Shown: positions 1-7,499, counted from the first letter of the stretch. The stretch: 23,736 nt of DNA from Candidatus Puniceispirillum sp. (GCA_018668795.1 JABJBD010000199.1:1-23736), one strand, 5' to 3'. A program made the numbers and translations. Notes: generated by a model from the sequence alone, not told the origin.

Positions 1-306
1 ATGGCAATCCCATCCAGGGACGTAATTAGCATCCTTGCCAAGCATCGATTGCGAACGGTTAACAACATCCTTCAAAATCTTGTTCAGCGCGTGACCAATA
101 TGAAGCTGGCCGTTTGCGTATGGCGGGCCGTCATGGAGGACAAATTTTTCAGCGCCACGACGCGCTTCACGCAACTTATTATAAAGGTCTATTTTCTGCC
201 AGCTTTCCAGAATAGCAGGTTCACGTTTTGGCAAACCGGCACGCATCGGAAACTCAGTACGCGGCAAAAATACTGTATCTTTATAATTTATCTTTTGCTC
301 AGTCAT
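1..306 (-). CDS. ileS: Isoleucyl-tRNA synthetase, N-terminal part (cut by window edge)
   Basis: This is the first 102 codons of a class I isoleucyl-tRNA synthetase, which charges tRNA-Ile in the cytoplasm. The protein starts MTEQKINYKDTVFLPRTEFP and continues through VLHDGPPYANGQLHIGHALN, the family signature with the HIGH ATP-binding motif. The last visible residues are YVPGWDCH, the start of the equally typical GWDCHGLPIE block, so the frame is intact to the edge. The ATG is at 306-304. The gene lies 60 bases downstream of ribF on the same strand, the common ribF-ileS(-lspA) arrangement, so co-transcription is likely. The C-terminal nine-tenths of the protein is outside the window. Confidence 0.97.
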   Translation of the reverse strand, partial: MTEQKINYKDTVFLPRTEFPMRAGLPKREPAILESWQKIDLYNKLREARRGAEKFVLHDGPPYANGQLHIGHALNKILKDVVNRSQSMLGKDANYVPGWDCH

Positions 307-366
307 TCGATATAGCTTTCACGTCGAGGCTTTGAATTTGTTTAACCAGGCAGATCCCGGAAGACT

Positions 367-1350
367 TTATGCGATCTTTTGTGTTGCTGGCAAAATATGC
401 CGGGCATCTGAGGCGTCTTTGGCAATCTGTTCTTTCAATTCTTCCAGGCCAGAAAATTTGCGTTCGGCACGCAAAAAGGATTTCAACCTGACTGATAGAC
501 GGCGACCATAAAGGTTACCATCAAAATCAAATAAATGCGTTTCGCATAACACGTCACGTGTCTCGAAGGTAGGCCGTATTCCGATATTGGCGACACCGTT
601 CGCGATGAATTGTCCGTTTGACGATCCATCATCGTCAAAAACCTGGACTGCGTAAACGCCAAACGCCGGATTAAGCAGAGTACCCAGCGGAATATTAGCT
701 GTCGGAAAACCGATTGTTCGCCCGCGCTTATCGCCTGTCTGCACAATGCCAGAAATAGCCCAATCATGCCCTAGCATGGTTGTCGCCTGTTCAGGTGCAC
801 CAGCCTGCAAAGCCGCACGTATCCGGCTTGATGAAATAACCACCGAATTATCGTCAATAAGAAGCGGTACGGTGGTAGCCGTAATATGCACTGAACCCCC
901 GATCTCGTTGATTGTATCCATATCGCCACCACGACCACGGCCTAAAGCAAAATCACTGCCCGCAAATAGCTGGGTAACGCCCAAAGCTGGCAAAATATCA
1001 GTGACAAACGCTTTGGCGTCAGTCCGGCGTAGCACATCGTCAAAAGTGACATGGATAATATGTTCAACGTCTAGCTGGCCTAGCAAACGATCTTTTTCAT
1101 GGCGGTCGGCAAGATGAAATGGCACATCGTCTTGGCGAAAAAACTCGCGGGGATGCGGATCAAAAGTAATAACAGCTGGTGTCAGATTATGCGTAACCGC
1201 ATGGCTACAGGCGGCCTGAATGACTTTCTGATGCCCACGATGAACGCCATCAAAATTACCAATAGCGGCGCATAAGCGCTGTTGCTGTAATGGCGGGTCG
1301 CCAACAGCCCAGTCGATAACATTTACAAACGTGGAATCATCATGTGTCAT
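367..1350 (-). CDS. ribF: Bifunctional riboflavin kinase / FMN adenylyltransferase
   Basis: The enzyme makes FMN from riboflavin and ATP, then FAD from FMN and ATP. The 327-residue length is normal. The N-terminal nucleotidyltransferase domain carries GNFDGVHRGH at residues 31-40, the FAD synthetase ATP-binding motif. The C-terminal riboflavin kinase domain carries GRTIGFPTAN around residues 210-219, with the PTAN element that binds metal and nucleotide. The ATG at 1350 gives a short lead before the first motif. The gene is upstream of ileS with a 60-base gap and is divergent from the MscS gene, so its promoter should lie in 1351-1568. Confidence 0.96.
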   Translation of the reverse strand: MTHDDSTFVNVIDWAVGDPPLQQQRLCAAIGNFDGVHRGHQKVIQAACSHAVTHNLTPAVITFDPHPREFFRQDDVPFHLADRHEKDRLLGQLDVEHIIHVTFDDVLRRTDAKAFVTDILPALGVTQLFAGSDFALGRGRGGDMDTINEIGGSVHITATTVPLLIDDNSVVISSSRIRAALQAGAPEQATTMLGHDWAISGIVQTGDKRGRTIGFPTANIPLGTLLNPAFGVYAVQVFDDDGSSNGQFIANGVANIGIRPTFETRDVLCETHLFDFDGNLYGRRLSVRLKSFLRAERKFSGLEELKEQIAKDASDARHILPATQKIA

Positions 1351-1428
1351 AGGGCGGCACTATATCGCTTAACGCATCGATATTTCAACGGTTGTTAGCA
1401 AGTTTTTGCCCCATCCGTGCAATACATC

Positions 1429-1456
1429 ATATTATCTGGATAATATTGAACAATAT
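1429..1456. repeat. Overlapping inverted repeats in the ribF/mscS divergent promoter region
   Basis: ATATTATC at 1429-1436 and GATAATAT at 1439-1446 form a perfect 8-2-8 inverted repeat. Its right arm overlaps a second one, ATATTG at 1443-1448 and CAATAT at 1451-1456 (6-2-6). Both lie in the 218-base gap between two divergent genes. They could be operator half-sites or a cruciform-prone AT-rich block. I cannot assign a regulator. Confidence 0.4.
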
Positions 1457-1568
1457 CGGATAGTAACGGGGTTTGCACACGTATCATAATTCTGTAACCT
1501 ATCGGCACGACACAGACATATTGCGCTTTTCACATTTAAGTGGCGCATAGCATGGCAGAAATTCAAAT

Positions 1569-2453
1569 ATGACAGACATTTCAATTGATAGCATTAGTGC
1601 GTCTCTGGGCATCAACAGCTTTTTGAATGAGCAAGCTGTTTCGGTCGCAGTGGCCTATTCGGTTCAGCTAACAGCCGGTATTTTGACCTTGATCATTGGT
1701 ATCTGGCTATCGGGCAAAGCTGGCCGTATGACGCGCAACTATCTGTCGCGGTTCGACAAGCTGGACAAAACCATTGTGCCATTATTGGGGGCGCTGGTTC
1801 GCTATACGGGACTGACCCTGACATTGGTTGTTTCGCTTGGTAAATTTGGTGTTGAAACAACATCTATTATCGCGGTTCTTGGTGCGGCTGGCCTTGCGAT
1901 TGGTCTGGCCTTACAAGGCACTTTGTCGAACGTAGCATCGGGTTTAATGCTGTTGTTTTTGCGCCCCTTTAAAACAGGTGACTGGATTGAAGTTGCGGGC
2001 GTATCTGGAACAGTGCGTGAAATTGGATTGTTTACGACGGTCATTGATACTTTCGACAATGTCTATAACAGCGTTCCAAATTCGGCAATCTGGTCATCAA
2101 ACATCATCAACCATGCCCGCTATGGCACGCGCCGCCTCGATCTTGATATTGGGATTAGTTATGAAAGCTCGCTTGATGATGCCGAAACCGCCATGATGGA
2201 ACTGGCACAGGATCCAAGGGTTCTGCAGGATCCACCACCACGTTTCATCGTTGTGTCCTATGGAGATAGCGCGATCATTGTGCGTTTGCGCACTTATGCA
2301 ACATATGATGATTTTTTCGATCTTAACTGGGATTTACATCGGCAACTAAAAGATGCCCTTGCCAAATATGAAATTGAAATTCCTTTCCCACAACGTGTTG
2401 TAAGACACATGTATGATGACCGAGATGTAAACCGTGACGACGACTCCGCCTAA
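1569..2453 (+). CDS. mscS: MscS-family small-conductance mechanosensitive channel
   Basis: This is an inner-membrane channel that opens under membrane tension to release solutes on hypo-osmotic shock. The protein has 294 residues, the size of compact E. coli-type MscS. Membrane segments lie near residues 26-48, 69-91 and 98-128. The third is the pore helix with the Gly/Ala packing pattern GAAGLAIGLALQGTLSNVASG, followed by the soluble beta domain beginning LRPFKTGDWIEVAGVSGTV. The C-terminal alpha/beta vestibule is present. The gene overlaps the following ChaC-like gene by 20 bases in another frame, so the two are probably translated from one message. The ATG at 1569 has only a weak ribosome-binding site. 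Confidence 0.93.
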   Translation: MTDISIDSISASLGINSFLNEQAVSVAVAYSVQLTAGILTLIIGIWLSGKAGRMTRNYLSRFDKLDKTIVPLLGALVRYTGLTLTLVVSLGKFGVETTSIIAVLGAAGLAIGLALQGTLSNVASGLMLLFLRPFKTGDWIEVAGVSGTVREIGLFTTVIDTFDNVYNSVPNSAIWSSNIINHARYGTRRLDLDIGISYESSLDDAETAMMELAQDPRVLQDPPPRFIVVSYGDSAIIVRLRTYATYDDFFDLNWDLHRQLKDALAKYEIEIPFPQRVVRHMYDDRDVNRDDDSA

Positions 2454-3147
2454 ACCGGAAAAACCGCATAAGATTACCCGCGAAACGCTGCGCAACGGAT
2501 TAGTAGCGCGCATGGCAACCGAACGGGATGGCGAAAATACGATCGTGGCTAGTGATGACGATCTGCTTAGGTCACGCCAGCAATTCATTCCTGATGATTA
2601 CGATTGTGATGATATTTGGATTTTTGGTTATGGCAGCCTTATTTTCAACCCTGTCATGAAACACTCAGAACGTCTTTTTGCCCGTGTTTATGGACATCAC
2701 CGCCGATTTTGCCTGTGGACAAAAATTGGCAGGGGATCACCAGAATTTCCCGGGCTGGTTCTGGCATTGGATAAAGGTGGATCATGCCCAGGTGTCGCCT
2801 TTAAATTACCATGTGATCTTGCCATTGCCGAAATTGATCTATTGTGGAAGCGTGAAATGATCACGCTTGCTTATCGTCCAACATGGTTAAAATTACATAC
2901 AGCGAACGGCATCAAACGAGGCATTGGCTTTGTTGCTAACCCTGACCGTCCGGTATTTGCGCCCCACATGACACATGACGAGATCGCACACGTAATTGCC
3001 AATGCCGAAGGCTTTCTGGGGCCATGCCATGATTACCTGTTCAACACGCTTCATGGGCTTCAGAAGCTAGGCATATCCGATCCCACGTTGGAAAAACTTG
3101 CAGCCAAAGTTGAACATAAGCTTGCTTCGCCGGATCATATTCGCTAG
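2434..3147 (+). CDS. ChaC-like gamma-glutamylcyclotransferase
   Basis: ChaC-family enzymes degrade glutathione to 5-oxoproline and Cys-Gly in the cytoplasm. The 237-residue protein has the substrate-loop motif FGYGSLIFNP (YGSL at residues 66-69) and the candidate catalytic glutamate at E141 within LLWKREMI, with the typical AYRPTW continuation. The start chosen is a GTG at 2434, because the ITRETLRNG segment resembles the N-terminus of relatives. The first in-frame ATG at 2512 would remove it. The gene overlaps mscS, so osmotic response and glutathione turnover may share a transcript. The molecular call is strong, the substrate is inferred from the family. Confidence 0.88.
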   Translation: MTTTPPKPEKPHKITRETLRNGLVARMATERDGENTIVASDDDLLRSRQQFIPDDYDCDDIWIFGYGSLIFNPVMKHSERLFARVYGHHRRFCLWTKIGRGSPEFPGLVLALDKGGSCPGVAFKLPCDLAIAEIDLLWKREMITLAYRPTWLKLHTANGIKRGIGFVANPDRPVFAPHMTHDEIAHVIANAEGFLGPCHDYLFNTLHGLQKLGISDPTLEKLAAKVEHKLASPDHIR

Positions 3148-3167
3148 GAAAGCGATGTCGGGATTGT

Positions 3168-3253
3168 GCGGCTGTGGCGGAATGGTAGACGCGGCGGATT
3201 CAAAATCCGCTCCTGGTGACAGGGTGGGGGTTCAAGTCCCTTCAGCCGTACCA
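3168..3253 (+). tRNA. tRNA-Leu (anticodon CAA), CCA encoded
   Basis: The acceptor stem GCGGCTG (3168-3174) pairs with CAGCCGT (3243-3249), with one G-U at the first pair. The anticodon stem GCGGA/TCCGC (3194-3198 and 3206-3210) encloses the loop TTCAAAA, giving anticodon CAA at 3201-3203, which reads UUG leucine codons. There is a long class II variable arm with a CCTG/CAGG stem, a T-arm GGGGG/CCCTT with loop TTCAAGT, and discriminator A followed by encoded CCA at 3251-3253. A leucine identity fits both the anticodon and the long variable arm. It sits between chaC and the YqaA gene, all on the plus strand. Confidence 0.97.
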
Positions 3254-3273
3254 CCCCGACAAAGGCATTTTTA

Positions 3274-3873
3274 ATGATCAGCACAAATATATTTTCATCA
3301 TCAATGGTATGGGCAAAGTCGGTCTATGATCGCGGGCTAAAAACCGCTGGTACGCCTTTTGCGACACGCTTCATGCTGGTCTTTGCTGTTCTGGAATCAA
3401 TCATTATTCCCATACCTGTTGATCCAATTTTGGTCGCGGTGGTACTAGCCAAACCCATGAAATGGCTTCGCATGGCCTTGGCCTGTACGCTGGCATCGGT
3501 CATTGGCGGTGCAGGTGGGTGGGCACTGGGTGCCATTCTGGGACTAGGTATTCATGATATTCTGGCAATGTTTCCCGAAAAGCTGGCGGCACCAACCGCC
3601 TTTGCCGCAGTCGAAGCAGGCTTTGTCACATGGGGTTTGATAATCGTGTTTATTGGTGCCTTTTCGCCGCTACCTTATAAGGTGATAGCGGTCAGTGCTG
3701 GTTTATTGGGCTTCGGACTTTTACCTTTCATTCTTGTGTCACTTGTTGGGCGGGGCTTGCGTTTTATCATTGTTGCTGGCATTGCCCGCCATCATGGTGA
3801 TGCCAAGACCGTTATCAGTCTTTTATCACTTCTGATCATACTTATTGTTGGGGCATTATGGTTGACACATTGA
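3274..3873 (+). CDS. YqaA / DedA-type (VTT domain) membrane protein
   Basis: This is a 199-residue integral membrane protein of the VTT (SNARE-associated) superfamily, related to YqaA and DedA. The N-terminal region carries FAVLESIIIPIPVDPILVAV, matching the E-x-x-x-x-P-x-P re-entrant motif of the family. It is followed by a Gly-rich segment (IGGAGGWALGAILG) and a second re-entrant region around FSPLPYKVIAVSAGLL. Members of the superfamily are implicated in lipid scrambling and membrane homeostasis, but no specific substrate can be read here. Its end overlaps the dsbB start by 16 bases, indicating translational coupling. The ATG is 20 bases after the tRNA. Confidence 0.88.
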   Translation: MISTNIFSSSMVWAKSVYDRGLKTAGTPFATRFMLVFAVLESIIIPIPVDPILVAVVLAKPMKWLRMALACTLASVIGGAGGWALGAILGLGIHDILAMFPEKLAAPTAFAAVEAGFVTWGLIIVFIGAFSPLPYKVIAVSAGLLGFGLLPFILVSLVGRGLRFIIVAGIARHHGDAKTVISLLSLLIILIVGALWLTH

Positions 3874-4397
3874 ATACTGATAAAATGACAATGAGCGCAT
3901 GGATGACAATAGGGCGCGGACTTGGGTTTACCGGTGCCATATCGGCTAGCCTGCTTGGCGGCGCATTTGCGTTTGAATATCTGGGTGGATTGATGCCCTG
4001 CACTATGTGTATCTGGCAACGGTGGCCACATGCGATCATCATTGTGGCAGCATTAGTCGGGCTTCGTGGTATCACGCCTGTTGCCATGATGGGACTGATC
4101 GCAATTATGGCCGCTATTAGCATTGGGCTGGGCGGTTTTCATGCTGGTGTTGAATGGCAACTATGGCAAGGACCCAGCGGATGTAGCGCCGCATTACAAA
4201 GCAATATGGCTGTTACCGACTTGGTTGATCAACTTCTGGCAACACCTGTTATCAGGTGCGACGAAGTAGCATGGTCATTTTTAGGCATTTCAATGGCAGG
4301 ATGGAACGCAATCTTTAGTTTGGACATGCTGTTGATCGCGCTGTTCGCCATGTTAGGGCGCAACAATATCAAACATCAGAATTCAGGGATCCGTTAG
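3858..4397 (+). CDS. dsbB: Disulfide bond formation protein DsbB
   Basis: DsbB reoxidises periplasmic DsbA and passes the electrons to ubiquinone in the inner membrane. The 179-residue protein has several hydrophobic segments and both cysteine pairs: C48-T-M-C51 in the family motif LMPCTMCIWQRWPH, and C109 with C134 in the second periplasmic loop (GPSGCSAAL and VIRCDEVAWSFLG). The start overlaps the end of the YqaA gene. The next gene, coq7, begins 3 bases after the stop, so a quinone-dependent oxidase and a ubiquinone-biosynthesis hydroxylase share an operon. An in-frame ATG at 3885 is an alternative start. Confidence 0.95.
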   Translation: MVDTLNTDKMTMSAWMTIGRGLGFTGAISASLLGGAFAFEYLGGLMPCTMCIWQRWPHAIIIVAALVGLRGITPVAMMGLIAIMAAISIGLGGFHAGVEWQLWQGPSGCSAALQSNMAVTDLVDQLLATPVIRCDEVAWSFLGISMAGWNAIFSLDMLLIALFAMLGRNNIKHQNSGIR

Positions 4398-4400
4398 AAT

Positions 4401-4928
4401 ATGGCAAAAACACATACAAGCCCGACTGATATTGCGCGTTACCTGCGCGTTGATCATGCTGGTGAGCGCGCCGCTCAGCAAATTTACAAAGGTCAACTGG
4501 CCGTGCTGAAAAATCATGCTATGGGCCCCGAAATCCAGCATATGATGGAACAGGAAGTCGAACATCTTGAGACTTTTGAAACGTTGTTAAACGAGCGGGA
4601 AGTTAGACCATCATTACTTGATCCTTTATGGGGTGCCGCAGGGTTTGCGCTTGGCGTGGCAACGGCGGCGATGGGGCCAAAAGCGGCCATGGCCTGTACC
4701 ATCGCGGTTGAAGAAGTTATCGGTGAGCATTATCAGAAGCAGGCTGAAAATCTGGGCAAAGATGAAGCTAGTTTAAAAAAGATCGTTGAAAAATTCCGTG
4801 ACGATGAATTGGAACATCGTGATATTGCGATCGACCATGATGGTGAAAATGCAAAACATTACGACATGTTGCGTGCTGTCATTCAGCGTGGATGCCGCAC
4901 GGCCATCAAGGTAGCTGAAAAGCTCTAG
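4401..4928 (+). CDS. coq7: COQ7-type demethoxyubiquinone hydroxylase
   Basis: This di-iron monooxygenase hydroxylates the quinone ring late in ubiquinone synthesis. The 175-residue protein shows the carboxylate/histidine ligands of the ferritin-like fold: E22 in VDHAGERAA, E52 and H55 in EQEVEHLETF, E104 in AVEEVIGEHY, and E136 and H139 in DDELEHRDIAIDH. This is the alphaproteobacterial COQ7 form, shorter than gammaproteobacterial Coq7. It is the last gene of the plus-strand run from mscS. Its TAG stop shares the bases CTAG with the stop of the convergent HNH gene. Confidence 0.96.
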   Translation: MAKTHTSPTDIARYLRVDHAGERAAQQIYKGQLAVLKNHAMGPEIQHMMEQEVEHLETFETLLNEREVRPSLLDPLWGAAGFALGVATAAMGPKAAMACTIAVEEVIGEHYQKQAENLGKDEASLKKIVEKFRDDELEHRDIAIDHDGENAKHYDMLRAVIQRGCRTAIKVAEKL

Positions 4929-5491
4929 CTTTCATCCTGTTGTAATTCACTATCCCAATATAGATAGTCCCGCCATGATTCATGAAGATAGTTTGGTGGA
5001 AAACCACGGCCATTTTCCTGTAACTGCCAAACATTTGGCGCCATTGGTGCCGCCAGAGGATGCATATTGCACTGGCTGGGTAGTTTGTTTGCTTTGCGAA
5101 GATTACAAGAGCCACAGGCAGCAACCACGTTAGCCCATGTTGTACGCCCACCTTTTGACCTAGGAATCACATGGTCAAATGTCAGTTCCGAAGCTGGCAA
5201 ACTAGTACCGCAATATTGGCAACTAAACCTATCACGCAAAAATACGTTAAAACGTGTGAAAGCTGGATTGCGTGTTTGCGGTACATATTCTTTTAGAGCA
5301 ATCACCGACGGCAATTTTATCTGCATGCTTGGTGAACTGATCCGCTGGTCATATTCCGAAATAATACTAACGCGTTCGAGACAGACCGCCTTTACCGCGT
5401 CCTGCCATGACCATAGGGAAAGAGGGAAATAATTTAGAGGTCGAAAATCCGCATTCAGAACCAAAGCTGGTGCGAAACTACCTGCATTCAT
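4925..5491 (-). CDS. HNH endonuclease family protein
   Basis: This is a 188-residue HNH-fold protein of a form strongly conserved in alphaproteobacteria. The N-terminus is APALVLNADFRPLNYFPLSL and the HNH module follows: C91-Q-Y-C94, D106-H107 in LTFDHVIPRSKGG, N121, and C126-G-S-C129 in ACGSCNLRKANK. The two CxxC pairs should bind a structural zinc and DH-N form the metal-dependent nuclease centre. The ATG at 5491 is chosen over an upstream TTG at 5521, because GAGG lies 8 bases before it and homologs start close to this point. The biological role is not established. The gene stands alone between two inverted repeats upstream and coq7 downstream. Confidence 0.92.
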   Translation of the reverse strand: MNAGSFAPALVLNADFRPLNYFPLSLWSWQDAVKAVCLERVSIISEYDQRISSPSMQIKLPSVIALKEYVPQTRNPAFTRFNVFLRDRFSCQYCGTSLPASELTFDHVIPRSKGGRTTWANVVAACGSCNLRKANKLPSQCNMHPLAAPMAPNVWQLQENGRGFPPNYLHESWRDYLYWDSELQQDES

Positions 5492-5527
5492 AATCACATC
5501 CTCGATGTTACCTGATTTCAAAACAGT

Positions 5528-5562
5528 ATCTGTGTATTATGAAAACACGTCCACACAGATAT
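5528..5562. repeat. 9-bp inverted repeat upstream of the HNH gene
   Basis: TATCTGTGT at 5528-5536 and ACACAGATA at 5554-5562 are perfect inverted copies separated by 17 bases. The block lies 37 bases upstream of the chosen HNH start and could be an operator over its promoter. No T-run follows on either strand, so it is not a typical terminator. Confidence 0.5.
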
Positions 5563-5600
5563 GACAACCCCGTGCCCACTACATATAGAAATAGTCATCT

Positions 5601-5622
5601 ACACAATATCTAAATATTGTGT
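5601..5622. repeat. 9-4-9 inverted repeat between the esterase and HNH genes
   Basis: ACACAATAT at 5601-5609 and ATATTGTGT at 5614-5622 are perfect inverted arms around CTAA. It lies 20 bases past the stop of the esterase gene and 110 bases upstream of the HNH start. It is AT-rich and has no U-tract on either strand, so an operator is as likely as an mRNA 3' stem. Confidence 0.5.
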
Positions 5623-5641
5623 GCTTTATCACAAAGCGCGC

Positions 5642-6301
5642 CTATGCGGGCAAATGTAAGGCCAGAAATTCTATCGCCGCTGACAAAGCATCTGCATCGA
5701 TTCCGTGGCCAAGACCATCACGAGGAACGCGTGAGACATCCGCACCAAGGCCTTTTAAGATATCTGCCGAAACATCCATCATCTCAAACGGTACAACCAA
5801 ATCCTGTGTGCCGTGGATAAGCTGAACGGCGGGAAAATTACGGCTATCTTCAGTAGCTACCAAATCATCATATACCAGAAGCGCACCTGAAAAACTGACT
5901 ATGGCAGCTGGTTTTTCCGCCATCCGAAGCCCACAATGCAGGCTCATCATCCCCCCTTGTGAAAATCCCATTAGCGCACTAGCGTTATTATCAAGGCCTA
6001 ACGCGCTCGCGGCGGCCGCAATCGCTGTCTCGATCACAGGTGCGGCAATAACTGGACCTGTGACCCTGTCTTCTATATCAAACCATTGCCGCCCCGCAGG
6101 ATTCATGCTGCAAGCTTCAGGCGCGTGCGGGACAAAGAAAGCCGCCCCCGGAAAGCGCACCGAAAAGGGATAGGCAAGATCGGCAAGGTCATTACCATCT
6201 GCACCCCAGCCATGTAGCATGATGATCAAGCTTGACGCTTTGCCGCCACGCGCGGGATCAACAAAAGGCCCTGATAGCTCTCCAAAGCGGCGATCTGCCA
6301 T
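5642..6301 (-). CDS. Alpha/beta-hydrolase carboxylesterase / lysophospholipase-like
   Basis: This is a 219-residue serine hydrolase of the phospholipase/carboxylesterase family (PF02230-like). The oxyanion region LIIMLHGWGADGNDLADLA lies near residues 25-43. The nucleophile is S114 in the elbow GFSQGG, and the triad is completed by D167 (HGTQDLVVP) and H199 (GLGHGID). No signal peptide is seen, so a cytoplasmic enzyme is expected. Relatives cleave short-chain esters or lysophospholipids, and the actual substrate cannot be told. The ATG at 6301 is 92 bases from the divergent gluQ gene. Confidence 0.92.
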   Translation of the reverse strand: MADRRFGELSGPFVDPARGGKASSLIIMLHGWGADGNDLADLAYPFSVRFPGAAFFVPHAPEACSMNPAGRQWFDIEDRVTGPVIAAPVIETAIAAAASALGLDNNASALMGFSQGGMMSLHCGLRMAEKPAAIVSFSGALLVYDDLVATEDSRNFPAVQLIHGTQDLVVPFEMMDVSADILKGLGADVSRVPRDGLGHGIDADALSAAIEFLALHLPA

Positions 6302-6393
6302 GCTATACTCCTGTATTAAATAAGCTGCACTGTTTATATATTAACGCCAAGACCAAGCCAATATATACACCTATTTCAGGGGAGTGATGCATC

Positions 6394-7272
6394 ATGATTA
6401 CGCGATTTGCTCCAAGCCCGACTGGCGCGCTTCATCTTGGCCATATATATGCGGCCAAAGTCGCCCATGATCTAGCCCAAATGAATAACGGCCGTTTTCA
6501 CTTGCGGATCGATGATCTGGACAGGACGCGATGCCGCCCTGATTTTATCGATGCCATTTACGATGATCTTCGATGGGTTGGGCTTGACTGGCATGGCACA
6601 CCATCATTTCAGTCAGACAGACAGACATATTACGCCAAGGCAATCACTCGTTTACACAATATGGACCTGCTCTACCCTTGCTATCTGACTCGGCGCGAGC
6701 TTGCCGAGATGACACAGGCGCCTCATGGCACCCCATATAATGACAGTCCCATCATGCCGATAAATACTGACCAGATGATAAGCGATAGCGAACAAAAACG
6801 ACGCGCCGCCGAGGGCCAGCAAGCGGCGTGGCGATTGCGCATGGATGCCGCCATAAAGGCCACAGATAGCCATACGCCGTTTAGTTGGCGTGAATGCGCC
6901 TATTCAGCTGGGGCGGGGTTAAAAATCGCCACACCCGAAATATTTGGTGATGTTGTGATAGCGCGAAAGGATCTAGGTAGCTCATATCATCTTGCTGTTG
7001 TGATCGATGATATGCTTGATAATGTCAGCTTGGTCACACGTGGGGTTGATTTGCAAGCATCCACACATCTACATCGTTTGTTGCAAGCCTTGCTGGATTT
7101 GCCAACACCTGACTATCTGCATCACCCGCTGGTGACAGATGCCGACAATAAGCGGCTTGCCAAACGCGACAAGGCACAGGCTGTTGACGCTTTCAGACAT
7201 AATGGCATGGATGCCGAAAGTTTGATGGCTTATTTGCCACCTTTACCGGGTTACGAATCTGTCAGGACGTAG
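6394..7272 (+). CDS. gluQ: Glutamyl-Q tRNA(Asp) synthetase
   Basis: This is a truncated relative of glutamyl-tRNA synthetase that attaches glutamate to queuosine in the anticodon loop of tRNA-Asp. The 292-residue protein contains only the catalytic domain: FAPSPTGALHLGH with HLGH at residues 14-17, the LRIDDLDRTR block, and KRLAKR at 253-258 as the KMSKS-like loop. The anticodon-binding half of GluRS is absent, as in the family. The zinc site of E. coli GluQ-RS is largely lost here: only C96 remains of its cysteines. GGGGAG precedes the ATG at 6394 by about 10 bases. It is transcribed divergently from the esterase gene. Confidence 0.93.
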   Translation: MITRFAPSPTGALHLGHIYAAKVAHDLAQMNNGRFHLRIDDLDRTRCRPDFIDAIYDDLRWVGLDWHGTPSFQSDRQTYYAKAITRLHNMDLLYPCYLTRRELAEMTQAPHGTPYNDSPIMPINTDQMISDSEQKRRAAEGQQAAWRLRMDAAIKATDSHTPFSWRECAYSAGAGLKIATPEIFGDVVIARKDLGSSYHLAVVIDDMLDNVSLVTRGVDLQASTHLHRLLQALLDLPTPDYLHHPLVTDADNKRLAKRDKAQAVDAFRHNGMDAESLMAYLPPLPGYESVRT

Positions 7273-7273
7273 C

Positions 7274-7294
7274 CTCAGATTTATTATATCTGAG
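7274..7294 (+). repeat. Stem-loop just after gluQ stop
   Basis: CTCAGAT (7274-7280) and ATCTGAG (7288-7294) form a 7-bp stem with loop TTATTAT beginning 2 bases after the gluQ stop. No U-tract follows, so it may be an mRNA 3' stem rather than an intrinsic terminator. Confidence 0.4.
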
Positions 7295-7389
7295 AGAATA
7301 AGCTTATAAAAAATTGCTGAAATATTAACGTAATGCGGTAAAAAATCTCAATAGAATTTAAAATATGAGAAAATAAAAATAATTCCGTT

Positions 7390-7499
7390 TAGCGGGGTTG
7401 ACTAGGAAGCTTAACTCCAGCATATCTGCGCTTGTACGAACGTTTGTTTGTGCATTTCCTCCCTAAACTTGGTCGTGAGCATGCTCACGACCCCTTTTT
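7390..7499 (+). ncRNA. Candidate trans-acting small RNA with anti-SD motif and intrinsic terminator
   Basis: The gene-free stretch 7273-7544 contains an ordered set of RNA elements. Stem 1 pairs GGGGTTGA (7394-7401) with TTAACTCC (7411-7418). Stem 2 pairs TGTACGAAC (7433-7441) with GTTTGTGCA (7446-7454) around loop GTTT. A single-stranded TTTCCTCCCT follows at 7455-7464, complementary to Shine-Dalgarno sequences. The last element is a 9-bp GC-rich hairpin (7471-7492, loop CATG) followed by CCTTTTT. Both stems use G-U pairs that work only for plus-strand RNA, which fixes the orientation. The layout resembles alphaproteobacterial small RNAs with CCUCC-type motifs, such as CcsR or the cuckoo RNAs. 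The 5' end is a guess and no clear promoter was found. Confidence 0.55.
7471..7499 (+). terminator. Rho-independent terminator (3' end of candidate sRNA)
   Basis: GGTCGTGAG and CTCACGACC form a perfect 9-bp stem around CATG, followed by CC and five T at 7495-7499. It is about 200 bases after gluQ, so it may end either the candidate small RNA or read-through from gluQ. On the minus strand the stem is followed only by AAGTTTAGGG, so the plus orientation is preferred. Confidence 0.75.

Noticed and set aside
1..315. Plus-strand open frame of 104 codons
   Set aside because: It lies opposite the unmistakable ileS N-terminus and has no family features of its own.
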